DNA of 64,000 nt from Micromonospora wenchangensis (GTDB lineage: Bacteria; Actinomycetota; Actinomycetes; Mycobacteriales; Micromonosporaceae). Shown here piece by piece: positions 7,680 to 16,652 of the stretch. The notes beneath the pieces are model-generated. The model made no database searches. It had not been told where the DNA came from and saw nothing but the letters and a program-made list of their open reading frames with translations. The stretch lies in contig NZ_MZMV01000006.1 in assembly GCF_002210435.1 (NCBI RefSeq), positions 1-64,000 on the forward strand, read 5' to 3'. Each line of letters starts with the position of its first letter. Within the stretch, counting starts at the first letter, position 1. A program made the position numbers and the translations under genes.

Positions 7680-9526
7680 ACGATCGGCCCGACGCCGACG
7701 GAATCGACGACCGGCACCGGCCGGGCGTCGAGGAGTTCGTCACGGCGTGGGCCACCGCCCTGCACCGGGCCCACTACGTGCCGATCACCGCCGAGCAGCG
7801 GCACCGGATCGTCAGCGCGCTGGCCGAACGGCTGGTCACCGCCGTCCTCACCGACCCGGTACGGCCCGGCGACGGCCAGCGGATCGGCACCGACCTGGTG
7901 GCAGCCGGCTTCGGCTCGCCGGAGGCGCTCGGCGGGACGATCGCGGTCATCGGCGCGCGACTGCCCGCCGCGCTGGGCGTGGCCGCCGACCCCACCCGCG
8001 CCACCCGGCTCAACGGCCTGCTGGCGGATCTCGCGGCGGGCTTCGCGTCCGCCGCGCACGACCGCAGCCTGCGGGAACAGGACGCGGTCCGGCTGGCTGC
8101 GCTGGACGCCCGCACCCAGGCCGAGGAGGCGTTACGGGTCAGCGAGGCCCGGTTCCGCCGCTTCGCCACCCACGACCAGTTGACCGGTCTGCCCAACCTG
8201 ACCCGGTTCACCGAGGAACTGGGACGGCTCTGTTCCGCCGCCGTGCCGGTCGACCGGGTCGGGGTCTGCTGCCTCGACGTCGACGACTTCGCGGCGGTCA
8301 ACGACGTCCTCGGACACCGGGTGGGTGACCTTCTGCTCCGCGAGATCGCCCACCGCCTCGCCGCCCTCACCGACCCGCGGATCGGCCTGGTGGCCCGGCT
8401 GGACAGCGACCGGTTCGCGATCCTGGTCCGCGGCACCACCTGCGCCGAGGACGCCATCAAGATCGCCGACCGGGCCCTGGCCACGCTCGCCGCCCCGTTC
8501 CGCGTCAACGGCACCGAGGTGCCCCTGACGGCGAGCGCGGGAGTGGCCGAGGGGGCCGTCGCCGACGACGGCGCCACCCTCATGCGGGACAGCGAGATCG
8601 CGCTGCACTGGGCCAAGGCCGACGGGAAGGGCACCCTGCGCCGGTTCGACCAGGACCGCAGCGCCGCCGACGCGGCGCGCTACCGGCTGTCGGCGGCCAT
8701 GCCGGCGGCGCTGCACCGGGGCGAGTTCACCGCCGCCTACCAACCCATCGCCGCGCTGCGCTCCGGGCGGCTGGCCGGCGTGGAGGCCCTCGCCCGCTGG
8801 CGGCACCCCCAGCTCGGTCTGCTGACCGCCGCCCGGTTCATCGACCTCGCCGAACACACCGGTCTCGTGGTGGCGCTCGGCCGCCACCTGCTGGAGCAGG
8901 CGTGCCGGCAGGCCAGCCGGTGGCAGCGGATCCAACCCGGGCTGTACGTCAGCGTGAACGTGTCGGTACGTCAGCTCCGCCGCAACGGTCTGGCCGGGGA
9001 GGTGGCGCAGATCCTCGACCGGACGGGCCTGCCGCCCCACCTGCTCCAGCTGGAGGTCACCGAACAGGCCGTGATCGACCTGACCGGTGTGGTGACCGAG
9101 TCCCTGGCGGCGCTGATGGCCCTCGGCGTCCGGATCGTCATCGACGACTTCGGCATCGGCTACGCGAACCTGGCCAACCTCCGCTCCCTCCCGCTGCACG
9201 GTCTCAAGCTCGACGCCAGCCTGACCCGTCCGGCGGCGCAGCCGGTCCGGCAGCCGGGGGCCCGCCGCCCCGGCACGGACGACGACTTCCTGCGTACCGT
9301 CGTGTCCCTCGGGCACCGGCTCGGCCTGGTCGTCACCGCCGAGGGCATCGAAACCGCCCAGCAGGCCCACCGGCTCGCCGCCACCGGCTGCGACAACGGG
9401 CAGGGTTGGCACTTCGGCCGTCCGGTGCCGCCCGACGAGATCACCGCCAGCATCGTCGCGCAGCGCGACCGTGACCCGGTGTCCCGGGACACCGCCCTGC
9501 CGGCGTTCCCGGCCCAGCAGCGCTGA
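7676..9526 (+). CDS. Tandem degenerate-GGDEF / EAL cyclic-di-GMP protein
   Basis: A 616-residue soluble protein with no membrane segment. It has an N-terminal helical domain (about 1-140), a short coiled linker, a GGDEF domain (about 160-330) and an EAL domain (about 345-600). The GGDEF active-site motif is replaced by LDSDRF, so cyclase activity is unlikely. The EAL domain keeps VEALARW (about 370), NVSVRQL, LEVTE, IDDFGIGYANL, LKLD, AEGIE and GQGWHFG, so it should hydrolyse c-di-GMP. The GTG start overlaps the methyltransferase stop. Leucine 153 is encoded by TTA (8132-8134), a rare codon associated with bldA-type developmental control in actinomycetes. Confidence 0.9.
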   Translation: MNDRPDADGIDDRHRPGVEEFVTAWATALHRAHYVPITAEQRHRIVSALAERLVTAVLTDPVRPGDGQRIGTDLVAAGFGSPEALGGTIAVIGARLPAALGVAADPTRATRLNGLLADLAAGFASAAHDRSLREQDAVRLAALDARTQAEEALRVSEARFRRFATHDQLTGLPNLTRFTEELGRLCSAAVPVDRVGVCCLDVDDFAAVNDVLGHRVGDLLLREIAHRLAALTDPRIGLVARLDSDRFAILVRGTTCAEDAIKIADRALATLAAPFRVNGTEVPLTASAGVAEGAVADDGATLMRDSEIALHWAKADGKGTLRRFDQDRSAADAARYRLSAAMPAALHRGEFTAAYQPIAALRSGRLAGVEALARWRHPQLGLLTAARFIDLAEHTGLVVALGRHLLEQACRQASRWQRIQPGLYVSVNVSVRQLRRNGLAGEVAQILDRTGLPPHLLQLEVTEQAVIDLTGVVTESLAALMALGVRIVIDDFGIGYANLANLRSLPLHGLKLDASLTRPAAQPVRQPGARRPGTDDDFLRTVVSLGHRLGLVVTAEGIETAQQAHRLAATGCDNGQGWHFGRPVPPDEITASIVAQRDRDPVSRDTALPAFPAQQR

Positions 9527-9566
9527 CCTGCACCGACGCGGCATACGGCCGCCCGGCGGCCCACCG

Positions 9567-9583
9567 ACCCGCCCCGGGCGGGT
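9567..9583. terminator. Short GC hairpin after the EAL gene
   Basis: ACCCGCC pairs with GGCGGGT around a three-base loop, 41 bases after the EAL gene stop. It is a weak but well-placed candidate terminator. Confidence 0.4.
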
Positions 9584-9688
9584 GCGTCAGGATGGGTGGA
9601 GCCCGATCCGGCAAAGATGTGACGCCGGTCACGCCAATTGGGGACCCGATCCGGTGCGGCCGTCGTCTTACCAGGTGTGAGGACAGAC

Positions 9689-10246
9689 ATGGAAGCAGAC
9701 GACGAGGGTGAACTCGTACGCCGCGTCGCCCGGGGCGACCGCCAGGCGTTCGACGAGCTCTACCGGCGTACTGCCCCGTGGTTGGAGGTGCGCCTGCGTC
9801 GCCGCTGCGCCGACCCGGACGTGGTGGCCGAGGTGCTCCAGGACACCTACCTGGCGGTCTGGCGGGCGGCGGGCAGCTTCGCCGGCACCCGGGCGGGCTC
9901 CGGCGGCGAGGCGCAAGGCAGCGCCGTGGGCTGGCTGTGGACCATCGCCGCCCACCGGCTGGTCGACGCGTTCCGCCGCCGCGCCCGCCGCAGCCAGGTG
10001 CCGCAGGTCGCGCTGATGCCGAACACCGCCCCCGCCGCGGAGGACGAGGTGATGGCCGCCCGGATCGGCCAGGAACTGGAGCAGGCCCTGCTCACCCTGC
10101 CGCCCGGCGTCCGGGCCGCCCTGCGGGCCACGGTCCTCGACGGGCTCTCGGCGCGCGAGGCGTCGGTGCTGCTCGGCGTACCGGAGAACACGGTGAAGTC
10201 CCGCGTCCGCCGGGCCCGGGTCGCCCTACGGGAGGCGCTGTCATGA
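9689..10246 (+). CDS. ECF RNA polymerase sigma factor
   Basis: A 185-residue sigma-70 family factor with region 2 at about 8-85 (DRQAFDELYRRTAPWLEV, VVAEVLQDTYLAVWRAAGSF) and region 4 at about 125-180 (LPPGVRAALRATVLDGLSAREASVLLGVPENTVKSRVRRARVAL). A 12-residue insert (AGSGGEAQG) sits between helices of region 2. ATG 9689 follows GAGGAC. The stop overlaps the start of the zinc-finger anti-sigma gene, the typical arrangement, so the pair should control the ABC exporter genes that follow and their own promoter. Confidence 0.92.
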   Translation: MEADDEGELVRRVARGDRQAFDELYRRTAPWLEVRLRRRCADPDVVAEVLQDTYLAVWRAAGSFAGTRAGSGGEAQGSAVGWLWTIAAHRLVDAFRRRARRSQVPQVALMPNTAPAAEDEVMAARIGQELEQALLTLPPGVRAALRATVLDGLSAREASVLLGVPENTVKSRVRRARVALREALS

Positions 10247-11046
10247 CCACCCACCCCAGCCTCACCCAGATCGACCGTTACGCCACCGGCGACCCCGGTC
10301 TCGACGAGGCCAGCGTCTGGGCGATCGAGGTGCACCTCGAAGACTGCGCCGACTGCCGTGCCCGCCTGGCGGGCAGCACCACGGCGGAGAGCCGGGCAGT
10401 GATCGACCTGGTCGCGACGGTGCTGGACCGGGAGATCGCGGCCACCCCGGTCCCGGCCCGCCGCAGCCGGTCCTGGTCGCTGGCCCGGCACCGCTGGTTC
10501 GTCGGCACCCTGTTGCCCTGGCTGGCCATGACGGTGACGGTGCTCGGCTGTGCCGCGCTGCTCGGCGCGCTGTGGGTCGGCCTCCCCTCGGTGGTGCTGC
10601 TGATCGCACCCCTGGCGCCGCTGCCCGGCGTGGCGGTCGCCTGGCACCGTCGGGCCGACCCGGCCTGGGAACTGGTCGCGGCCACCCCCGCCGCCGGCCT
10701 GACGATGCTGCTGCGGCGCACGGCGGCGGTGCTGGCGTTCGTCATCCCCGCGCTCGCCGTGGTCGGCGCCGGGACCGGGGCGTCGTTGGCGTTGCTGCTG
10801 CTGCCCTGCCTGGCGTTCACCGCCGCCACCCTGCTGCTGGGCACCCTCGTCGGCGTACGCCGCGCCGCGTACGGCCTCATCACGGCCTGGACGCTCGCGG
10901 TGATCGCCCCCAGCCTCGCCGCCGCCCGGATGCCGGTGGTGCTGTCGGCGGACAGCGCCCGCACCTGGGCCCTGGTCACCGCAGTCCTGACCGTCGTGGC
11001 CCTGCTCCGGGTCGACGGATTCCGGCGGCTCTCCCACCGCGACTGA
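10243..11046 (+). CDS. Membrane anti-sigma factor with zinc finger (zf-HC2)
   Basis: A 267-residue protein. The N-terminal cytoplasmic domain has the H-x3-C-x2-C zinc motif (His31, Cys35, Cys38 in EVHLEDCADCRARL) of ZAS anti-sigma factors. About six hydrophobic helices follow (from about residue 82 to 255), more than the single helix usual for this family. This suggests the membrane part is itself a sensor. It binds and silences the ECF factor encoded just upstream by ATGA overlap. Confidence 0.88.
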   Translation: MTTHPSLTQIDRYATGDPGLDEASVWAIEVHLEDCADCRARLAGSTTAESRAVIDLVATVLDREIAATPVPARRSRSWSLARHRWFVGTLLPWLAMTVTVLGCAALLGALWVGLPSVVLLIAPLAPLPGVAVAWHRRADPAWELVAATPAAGLTMLLRRTAAVLAFVIPALAVVGAGTGASLALLLLPCLAFTAATLLLGTLVGVRRAAYGLITAWTLAVIAPSLAAARMPVVLSADSARTWALVTAVLTVVALLRVDGFRRLSHRD

Positions 11047-11125
11047 GCCCCACCCCGACCTCGCGGTACGGCCACCCGGCCGGACCGCCACCCTGCCCTG
11101 GCAATTATCGAAGGAGACAGCGACG

Positions 11126-11926
11126 ATGCGTGCGGTGAGCGCGGTCGAAACGACCACCACCACCCATCCCTGGGCGATCCACGCCGAGGGCCTCCAGGTC
11201 CGGGCCGGCCGGCACCTCGCCGTCAACGGCCTCGACCTGGCCCTGCCCACCGGTGTGCACGGGCTGCTCGGCCCCAACGGCGCGGGCAAGACCACGCTGA
11301 TGCGCGCCCTGGCGACCGTCGTGTCCCCGGCCGGCGGCCGGCTGACACTGCTCGGACACCCCGTCGACGGTCGCTCCGAGCTGCGGGCGGTCCGCCGCTC
11401 CCTGGGCTACCTGCCGCAGCACTTCGGCTACTACCCACGGTTCACCGTGCGGGAGTTCGTCGGCTACCTGGCCTGGCTCAAGGAGATGCCCAGGGCGGGC
11501 GTCGCCGCGGCGGTGCAGCGGGCCATCGACCGGGTCGGGCTCACCAGCAAGGCCGACGCCCGGATGAAAACGCTCTCCGGCGGCATGCTGCGCCGGGCCG
11601 GCATCGCCCAGGCCATCGTCAACGACCCGCGGCTCCTGCTGCTCGACGAGCCGACCGTCGGCCTCGACCCGGAACAGCGGCTCGACTTCCGGGAGCTGCT
11701 GCGCGACCTCGGCACCGACACCTGCGTGCTGGTCTCCACCCACCTGGTCGAGGACGTGGTGGCGGCCTGCACCGACGTCGTCCTGGTCAACGAGGGCCGC
11801 CTGGTGTGGCGGGGCACGCCCGAGGTGCTCGCCGCGCAGGGCGACGCGGGCCACGCCGGTGACAGCCCGGCCGAGCGGGGCTACTCCGCGCTGCTGCGTC
11901 AGCACCGCGCGGAGGCCACCCGATGA
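11126..11926 (+). CDS. ABC-2 type exporter ATP-binding subunit
   Basis: A 266-residue ABC ATPase: Walker A GLLGPNGAGKTTLMRAL, Q-loop YLPQHFGYYPRFTVREF, signature LSGGMLRRAGIAQAIV, Walker B LLLLDEPTVGLDP and switch His in VSTHLVED. It is of the NatA/bacitracin-exporter class and works with the two membrane proteins that follow. AAGGAG precedes the ATG. It lies 79 bases after the anti-sigma gene, so the ECF operon probably continues into it. The substrate is unknown. Confidence 0.9.
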   Translation: MRAVSAVETTTTTHPWAIHAEGLQVRAGRHLAVNGLDLALPTGVHGLLGPNGAGKTTLMRALATVVSPAGGRLTLLGHPVDGRSELRAVRRSLGYLPQHFGYYPRFTVREFVGYLAWLKEMPRAGVAAAVQRAIDRVGLTSKADARMKTLSGGMLRRAGIAQAIVNDPRLLLLDEPTVGLDPEQRLDFRELLRDLGTDTCVLVSTHLVEDVVAACTDVVLVNEGRLVWRGTPEVLAAQGDAGHAGDSPAERGYSALLRQHRAEATR

Positions 11927-13329
11927 GCGGGCGAACCGTCGAGGTGCACACTGCCGCCGCCCGGCGGCCCGAGGGGAAGCGGGGTGCCCGCGTGGGCGTC
12001 ATGGGGATCGAACTGCGCCGCTCCGCCGCGCTCGGCGCCGCGTTGATCACGGTGGTGGTCGGGGTCGGGGCGCTGTACGTGGCGACCGGCCGCTGGTCGA
12101 CCGGCTGGATGGCCCTGGCCCTGGCCATCCGGGAGTACCTGCTCCTGCTGTGGCCGCTCGCCCTCGCGGCCGGCGCCTGGCAGGGCCGCCGGGAACACCG
12201 GGCGAAGGTCGGCGAACTGTTCGCCACCACCGCCCGGCCCCGCACCGCCCGGATGCTGCCGGTGCTCGGCACGATGGCCCTCACCCTCGCGGTCGCCTAC
12301 CTGGTGGTGACCGCGGCGGGCATCGCCTGGATCGTCACCACCGCCTCGTACCTGCCGCTGCTGAACTTCGTCGTCGTCACCGCGGTCGGCGCGCTGTCCC
12401 TGGTCGCCGCGGCATGGCTCGGACTGGGCATCGGGCGGCTGCTGCCCGCCCTGGTGACCGCCCCGGCGCTGGCGGTGGGCGGCGTGCTGCTGGTCTTCTT
12501 CGCCACCATCTCGACCCCGGAGCGGCTGGCCGCGGCGATCTCCCCGGCGCACGGCTCCGGCGGGTTCCACGACTACCAGACGATCGACAACCGGGTCAGC
12601 GCCGCGCTGGCGATCTCGATGATCACGCTCGCCGTCACCGGCCTGCTGCTGTTCGTCGCCGACGGCTGGCGGCTGCGGGTGACGGCGGTGCTGCCGGTGC
12701 TGCTCGGCGTCGGGGTGGCCACGGCGATCCTGCCCAACGACCGGGACGTGCTCACCTGGCCGGTCGACCCGGTCGCCCGGGAACTGGTCTGCACCCGCGA
12801 CACCCCGACGGTGTGCGTCAGCCGGGTCCACGCCAACGTGCTCGACACGATCACCCCGCCGGCCCGGCAGGGCCTCACGGCGCTGGCGAAACTGCCGGAC
12901 GCGCCGACCGTCGTGCACGAGGACACCCGCACGATCGGGTACCGCCGGGAGCAGCCGGCCGCCCCGGACGGGGTCGTCACGGTCGAGGTCCGGATCGACA
13001 AGCGGGGCCGGCTCGCCCACCCCGACGTCGTGTTCCTCGAAGTCGTCAAAGGACTGGGCGTCCCGTACGACTACGACTGCCGCAACCGCAACGAGACGGT
13101 CGAACGGGCGGCGGCGTACTGGCTCATGGGCCGCGAGCCGCGTTCGGACGTGGGGCTGGTCCCCGGCATGATCGAGGAGGACCCGGCGATCACCACCGGG
13201 GCGAAGACCCTGTGGCAGGGCCTGCGGGCACTGCCCGAGGCGGAGGCGGTGGCCCGGGTCACGGCCGTCCGCGACGCCGTGCGGGCCTGCCGGGACACCG
13301 AGGGGCTGCTGTCCCGGAGCGCCAGGTGA
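11923..13329 (+). CDS. ABC exporter membrane protein with extracytoplasmic domain
   Basis: A 468-residue protein with about six hydrophobic helices in residues 35-270, then a soluble part of about 200 residues (LVCTRDTPTVCVSRVHANVL, DDYDCRNRNETV-like region) with several cysteines. The soluble part looks extracytoplasmic and resembles gluzincin-less lipoprotein-type domains attached to actinobacterial ABC-2 permeases; the family is not firmly recognised. The ATGA overlap with the ATPase gene and GTGA overlap with the next gene show a three-gene transporter unit under the ECF sigma pair. Confidence 0.75.
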   Translation: MSGRTVEVHTAAARRPEGKRGARVGVMGIELRRSAALGAALITVVVGVGALYVATGRWSTGWMALALAIREYLLLLWPLALAAGAWQGRREHRAKVGELFATTARPRTARMLPVLGTMALTLAVAYLVVTAAGIAWIVTTASYLPLLNFVVVTAVGALSLVAAAWLGLGIGRLLPALVTAPALAVGGVLLVFFATISTPERLAAAISPAHGSGGFHDYQTIDNRVSAALAISMITLAVTGLLLFVADGWRLRVTAVLPVLLGVGVATAILPNDRDVLTWPVDPVARELVCTRDTPTVCVSRVHANVLDTITPPARQGLTALAKLPDAPTVVHEDTRTIGYRREQPAAPDGVVTVEVRIDKRGRLAHPDVVFLEVVKGLGVPYDYDCRNRNETVERAAAYWLMGREPRSDVGLVPGMIEEDPAITTGAKTLWQGLRALPEAEAVARVTAVRDAVRACRDTEGLLSRSAR

Positions 13330-13916
13330 CCGGGACGCTGCTCTACCTGCGCTCACGCCGGGTCCCCCTGGCCCTGGCCGCGGCGGTCGGCGGCGCGGCG
13401 GTGATCTGGGCGCTCTACCTGGCCTTCGCCAAGGACCGGGACGCCACCCCGCTGGTGGTCGTGCTGACCGTCCTGCTGATGGTCGCGGCGCTCGCACCCA
13501 CCCTCGCCGGCCCGGACGCGAACCTGGACCGCACGGCGTCCCTGCGCTGGTCCTGGCGACGCGGCGGGCACCTGCTCGCCGGCGGCGTGATCGTCCTGGC
13601 GGTGCTGCTCGCCACGCTGCACACCGGAGCCCGGTTCGGGCCGGCCGCGCTGGTGGTCCGCGACGCCACCGGGCTGCTCGGCCTGACCGCGCTGTGCACG
13701 AGCGTGGTCGGCGCCGCCCGGTCCTGGTTCCTGCCGGTGGGCTGGACCACCATCGCGGCCCTCTACCCGCAGGGCGGCACCTGGGGAGCGGTCGCCACCT
13801 GGCAGGGCCAGCCGACCGACAGCCGGGCCGCCACGGTGACGGCGGCGGCGTTCGCCCTCGGAGGGCTGGTCGCCTACGCGATCGCCGGCCCGGCCCGCAC
13901 GGACCCGGCGGAGTAG
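13326..13916 (+). CDS. Small membrane protein of the ECF-controlled ABC exporter
   Basis: A 196-residue integral membrane protein with about five or six helices (LALAAAVGGAAVIWALYLAF, PLVVVLTVLLMVAALAPTLA and others). The GTG start overlaps the stop of the preceding permease. It is likely the second membrane subunit of the same exporter. No family motif is recognised. It ends at a bidirectional hairpin. Confidence 0.75.
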   Translation: MTGTLLYLRSRRVPLALAAAVGGAAVIWALYLAFAKDRDATPLVVVLTVLLMVAALAPTLAGPDANLDRTASLRWSWRRGGHLLAGGVIVLAVLLATLHTGARFGPAALVVRDATGLLGLTALCTSVVGAARSWFLPVGWTTIAALYPQGGTWGAVATWQGQPTDSRAATVTAAAFALGGLVAYAIAGPARTDPAE

Positions 13917-13939
13917 CGGGGACAGGTACCGCCGCCCGG

Positions 13940-13967
13940 CCGGGGGACGGGGCGGCGCGTCCCCCGG
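13940..13967. terminator. 10-bp stem hairpin between convergent genes
   Basis: CCGGGGGACG pairs perfectly with CGTCCCCCGG around an 8-base loop. It lies between the ends of the ABC operon (plus) and the aminotransferase gene (minus) and can serve both. Confidence 0.65.
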
Positions 13968-15668
13968 TCAGCGCGACGACGCGGCGGCGGTGCAGGCCGA
14001 CGGGAGGTGGAACCAGCGCAGCGCCTCCACGCCGGCCGGCAGGCCGGTGGGCCCCTCGTCGACCTGGTCCCGGCGGCCGGCCAGGATCTCCCGCGCCTCG
14101 CTCAGGTAGCCGGGCAGGGCGTCCTCCCCGGCCCGGCGTCGCCGGGGCGTCGGCTGCTCCCCGCCGGCCACCAGCCGGGCCAGGTCGGCCAGGCGCAGCG
14201 ACCGCCCCGGCCCCCGGTGGTGCCGCCACAGGCCGGTGCGGGCGTCGAAGCGGTAGTCGGCCAGCAGCCGGTGCCCCTGCCGGGCGACCAGGTCGACGGC
14301 GTCGACCAGAAAGTCGGCGACCTGGTCGGACAGGAAGTAGCCGAACGTGATCCGGGTCCACCCCGGCTTGATCCCCTCACACCCCCGGGCGATCTCCACC
14401 CGGAACGCCCGGGAACGCTCCTCGTCGATGCCGAGCAGGCGGTGCCCGTACGGGCCCGCGCAGGAGCACCCACCACGGGCCTGGATGCCGAACAGGTCGT
14501 TGAGCAGCGCCACGACGAAGTTGTGGTGCAGGTGGCGGGCACCGTGGCGGATCTGCACCGACACGATCGGCAGCCGCCGCGCCCGGGGGTTGCCCAGGAC
14601 CACGATCCCCGGGTTCGTCGACCAGCGGCGCAGCGCCCGCGACCACAGCCGCTCCTCACGCTCGGCGATGACGTCGGTGCCGACGGACTGCTTGAGGGCG
14701 AACACCAGGCCCGCCCGGATCGACTCGACGATCGCCGGCGTGCCACCCTCCTCGCGGGCCACCGGATCGTCGAGATACCGGTGCCCCACCGGGTCGACGA
14801 ACGCCACGGTGCCGCCACCGGGCACCACCGGGACCCGGTTGCGCATCAGATCCCGGCGCACCACCAGCACCCCGGGGGTCTGCGGACCGCCGACGAACTT
14901 GTGCGGGGACAGGAACACCGCGTCCTTGCCGTCCGCCGCGCCCGGCGTCGACTCGCCCATCCGGATCGGCACGTACGGGCCGGCGGCCGCGTAGTCCCAG
15001 CACGACAGCGCCCCGTGGGCGTGCAGCAACGACGCGATCGCGTCGGTGTCGGACAGGATGCCGGTGACGTTCGAGGCGGCGGAGAAACTACCCACCCGCA
15101 GTGGGCGGTCCGCGTACCGGACCAACCGCTCGGCCAGCTCGTCCCGGTCGATGTGCCCGTCGGCGTCCGCGCCAATGACGACCACGTCGGCGTACGTCTC
15201 CCGCCACGGCAGCTCGTTGGAGTGGTGCTCGTAGGGGCCCACGAAGACCACCGGGCGCTGCCGTGGGGGGACGCCGTCCAGCAGGCCGTGGCGGCGCGCC
15301 GGCCCGTCGGGCAGCCGCAGTTCGAGGACGCCCACCAGCTTGTCGACCGCCCCCGTGGCCCCCGCACCGCAGAAGATCACCGCATGCTCGTCGCTGCCGC
15401 CGACGGCGTCGAGGATCGTCCGCCGGGCGTCCTCCCGCAGCCGCCCCGTCGCCCGGCCGGTGGCGGAACTCTCGGTGTGGGTGTTGGCGTAGCGGGGGAG
15501 CACCCAGTCCCGGACGGTGTCCTCCACGAAGTCCAGCGCCCGACCGGAGGCGGTGTAGTCGGCGTAGGTGATCCGGCGGGGCCCGTACGGGCCGTCCAGC
15601 ACCTCGCCCTCGCCGATGACCCCGTCGCGGATCCGCGCCAGCAGCCGCTCTGTGTCGACCGTACCCAT
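13968..15668 (-). CDS. Class V aminotransferase / cysteine desulfurase-like PLP enzyme
   Basis: A 566-residue fold-type I PLP enzyme. Motifs of the SufS/NifS superfamily are clear: YLDYTA-like TYADYTASGRAL, THTESSATGRATGRL, IFCGAGATGAVDKLV, GPYEHHSNELPWRE, and the PLP lysine in SPHKFVGGPQTPGVL (Lys257). ARGGCSCAGPYGHRLL carries two cysteines near where the catalytic cysteine loop lies in desulfurases, so desulfurase or lyase activity is possible. It is about 150 residues longer than SufS because of a C-terminal extension. The start at 15668 has GGAGG upstream. It is divergent from the phosphatase gene; the substrate is unknown. Confidence 0.85.
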   Translation of the reverse strand: MGTVDTERLLARIRDGVIGEGEVLDGPYGPRRITYADYTASGRALDFVEDTVRDWVLPRYANTHTESSATGRATGRLREDARRTILDAVGGSDEHAVIFCGAGATGAVDKLVGVLELRLPDGPARRHGLLDGVPPRQRPVVFVGPYEHHSNELPWRETYADVVVIGADADGHIDRDELAERLVRYADRPLRVGSFSAASNVTGILSDTDAIASLLHAHGALSCWDYAAAGPYVPIRMGESTPGAADGKDAVFLSPHKFVGGPQTPGVLVVRRDLMRNRVPVVPGGGTVAFVDPVGHRYLDDPVAREEGGTPAIVESIRAGLVFALKQSVGTDVIAEREERLWSRALRRWSTNPGIVVLGNPRARRLPIVSVQIRHGARHLHHNFVVALLNDLFGIQARGGCSCAGPYGHRLLGIDEERSRAFRVEIARGCEGIKPGWTRITFGYFLSDQVADFLVDAVDLVARQGHRLLADYRFDARTGLWRHHRGPGRSLRLADLARLVAGGEQPTPRRRRAGEDALPGYLSEAREILAGRRDQVDEGPTGLPAGVEALRWFHLPSACTAAASSR

Positions 15669-15839
15669 GTCGCGCTGCCTCCCCACGGCGATGGCGACGG
15701 GGCGGGTCGACGGGGTGTCGGCGAGCGTCGGTTCCCCGACCGCTGTCCACAGTGTGCCCGACCGGATCCACCTGGTGCCCGCGCCCGTGCGGGTGCGACG
15801 ATCTCCACCGGCCCTGCCGACGACCCGAGGAGAGCGCGA

Positions 15840-16622
15840 ATGGCGACCGGTGCCGAGCTGGACGACTGCCGGCGGGTCGCCGAGGAGGCGGCCCGCCTCG
15901 GCGGCCGGGAACTGCTGCGGCGCTTCGGCGACCACGGCCGCGTCGACTACAAGACCGCCCCCACCGACCTGGTCAGCGAGGCGGACCGGGCCAGCGAGAC
16001 GCGCATCGTCGAGCTGCTGCGCGCCCGCCGCCCCGGCGACGGCATCCTCGCCGAGGAGGGCAGCGACCACGTCGGCGACTCCGGGCTGCGCTGGGTCCTC
16101 GACCCCCTCGACGGCACCGTCAACTACGTCTCGGGGATACCGTTCTGGTGCGTCAGCGTCGCCTGCGAGCAGCAGACCCCCGACGGGTGGCGGCCCGTCG
16201 TCGGGGTGGTCCACGACCCGGTCCACGACGAGACGTTCTGCGGCGTCCGGGGCGGCGGCGCGGTGCTGAACGGCACGCCGCTGACCCGACGTGCCGGCGT
16301 CACCCTCGGCGAGGTCGTCCTCGCCGCCGGCTACGCCTACGACGTCGCCCACCGCCGGGTGCAGGCGGCCGTGGTCACCGACCTGGCCGGCGACGTGCGC
16401 GGGGTGCGGATGCTGGGCTCGACGGCGCTGGCGCTGGCCTGGATCGCGGCGGGCCGCTGCGACGCCTACGTCGAGGACCGCACGTTCCGATGGGACTGGG
16501 CGGCCGGTCAGGTGATCGCCGTCGAGGCCGGTGCCGCGGTCGAGGTGAGCGGCAGCCGGGTGCTCGCCGCCCCGCCGGAGCTGATCGACGACCTGCGCCC
16601 CCGGGTCGCCGCGCTGGGCTGA
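15840..16622 (+). CDS. Inositol monophosphatase family phosphatase
   Basis: A 260-residue Mg2+-dependent phosphatase of the IMPase/FBPase/HisN superfamily. The metal ligands are visible in ILAEEGSD, WVLDPLDGTVNY (the family DPxDGT signature) and FRWDWAAGQVIAVEAGA (WD-A-A motif). Likely substrates are inositol phosphate, histidinol phosphate or a sugar phosphate; the sequence alone does not decide. AGGAGA precedes ATG 15840. Confidence 0.9.
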   Translation: MATGAELDDCRRVAEEAARLGGRELLRRFGDHGRVDYKTAPTDLVSEADRASETRIVELLRARRPGDGILAEEGSDHVGDSGLRWVLDPLDGTVNYVSGIPFWCVSVACEQQTPDGWRPVVGVVHDPVHDETFCGVRGGGAVLNGTPLTRRAGVTLGEVVLAAGYAYDVAHRRVQAAVVTDLAGDVRGVRMLGSTALALAWIAAGRCDAYVEDRTFRWDWAAGQVIAVEAGAAVEVSGSRVLAAPPELIDDLRPRVAALG

Positions 16623-16652
16623 CCCGCGCCGGCCGCGGTGGTGGGCGGGGCG

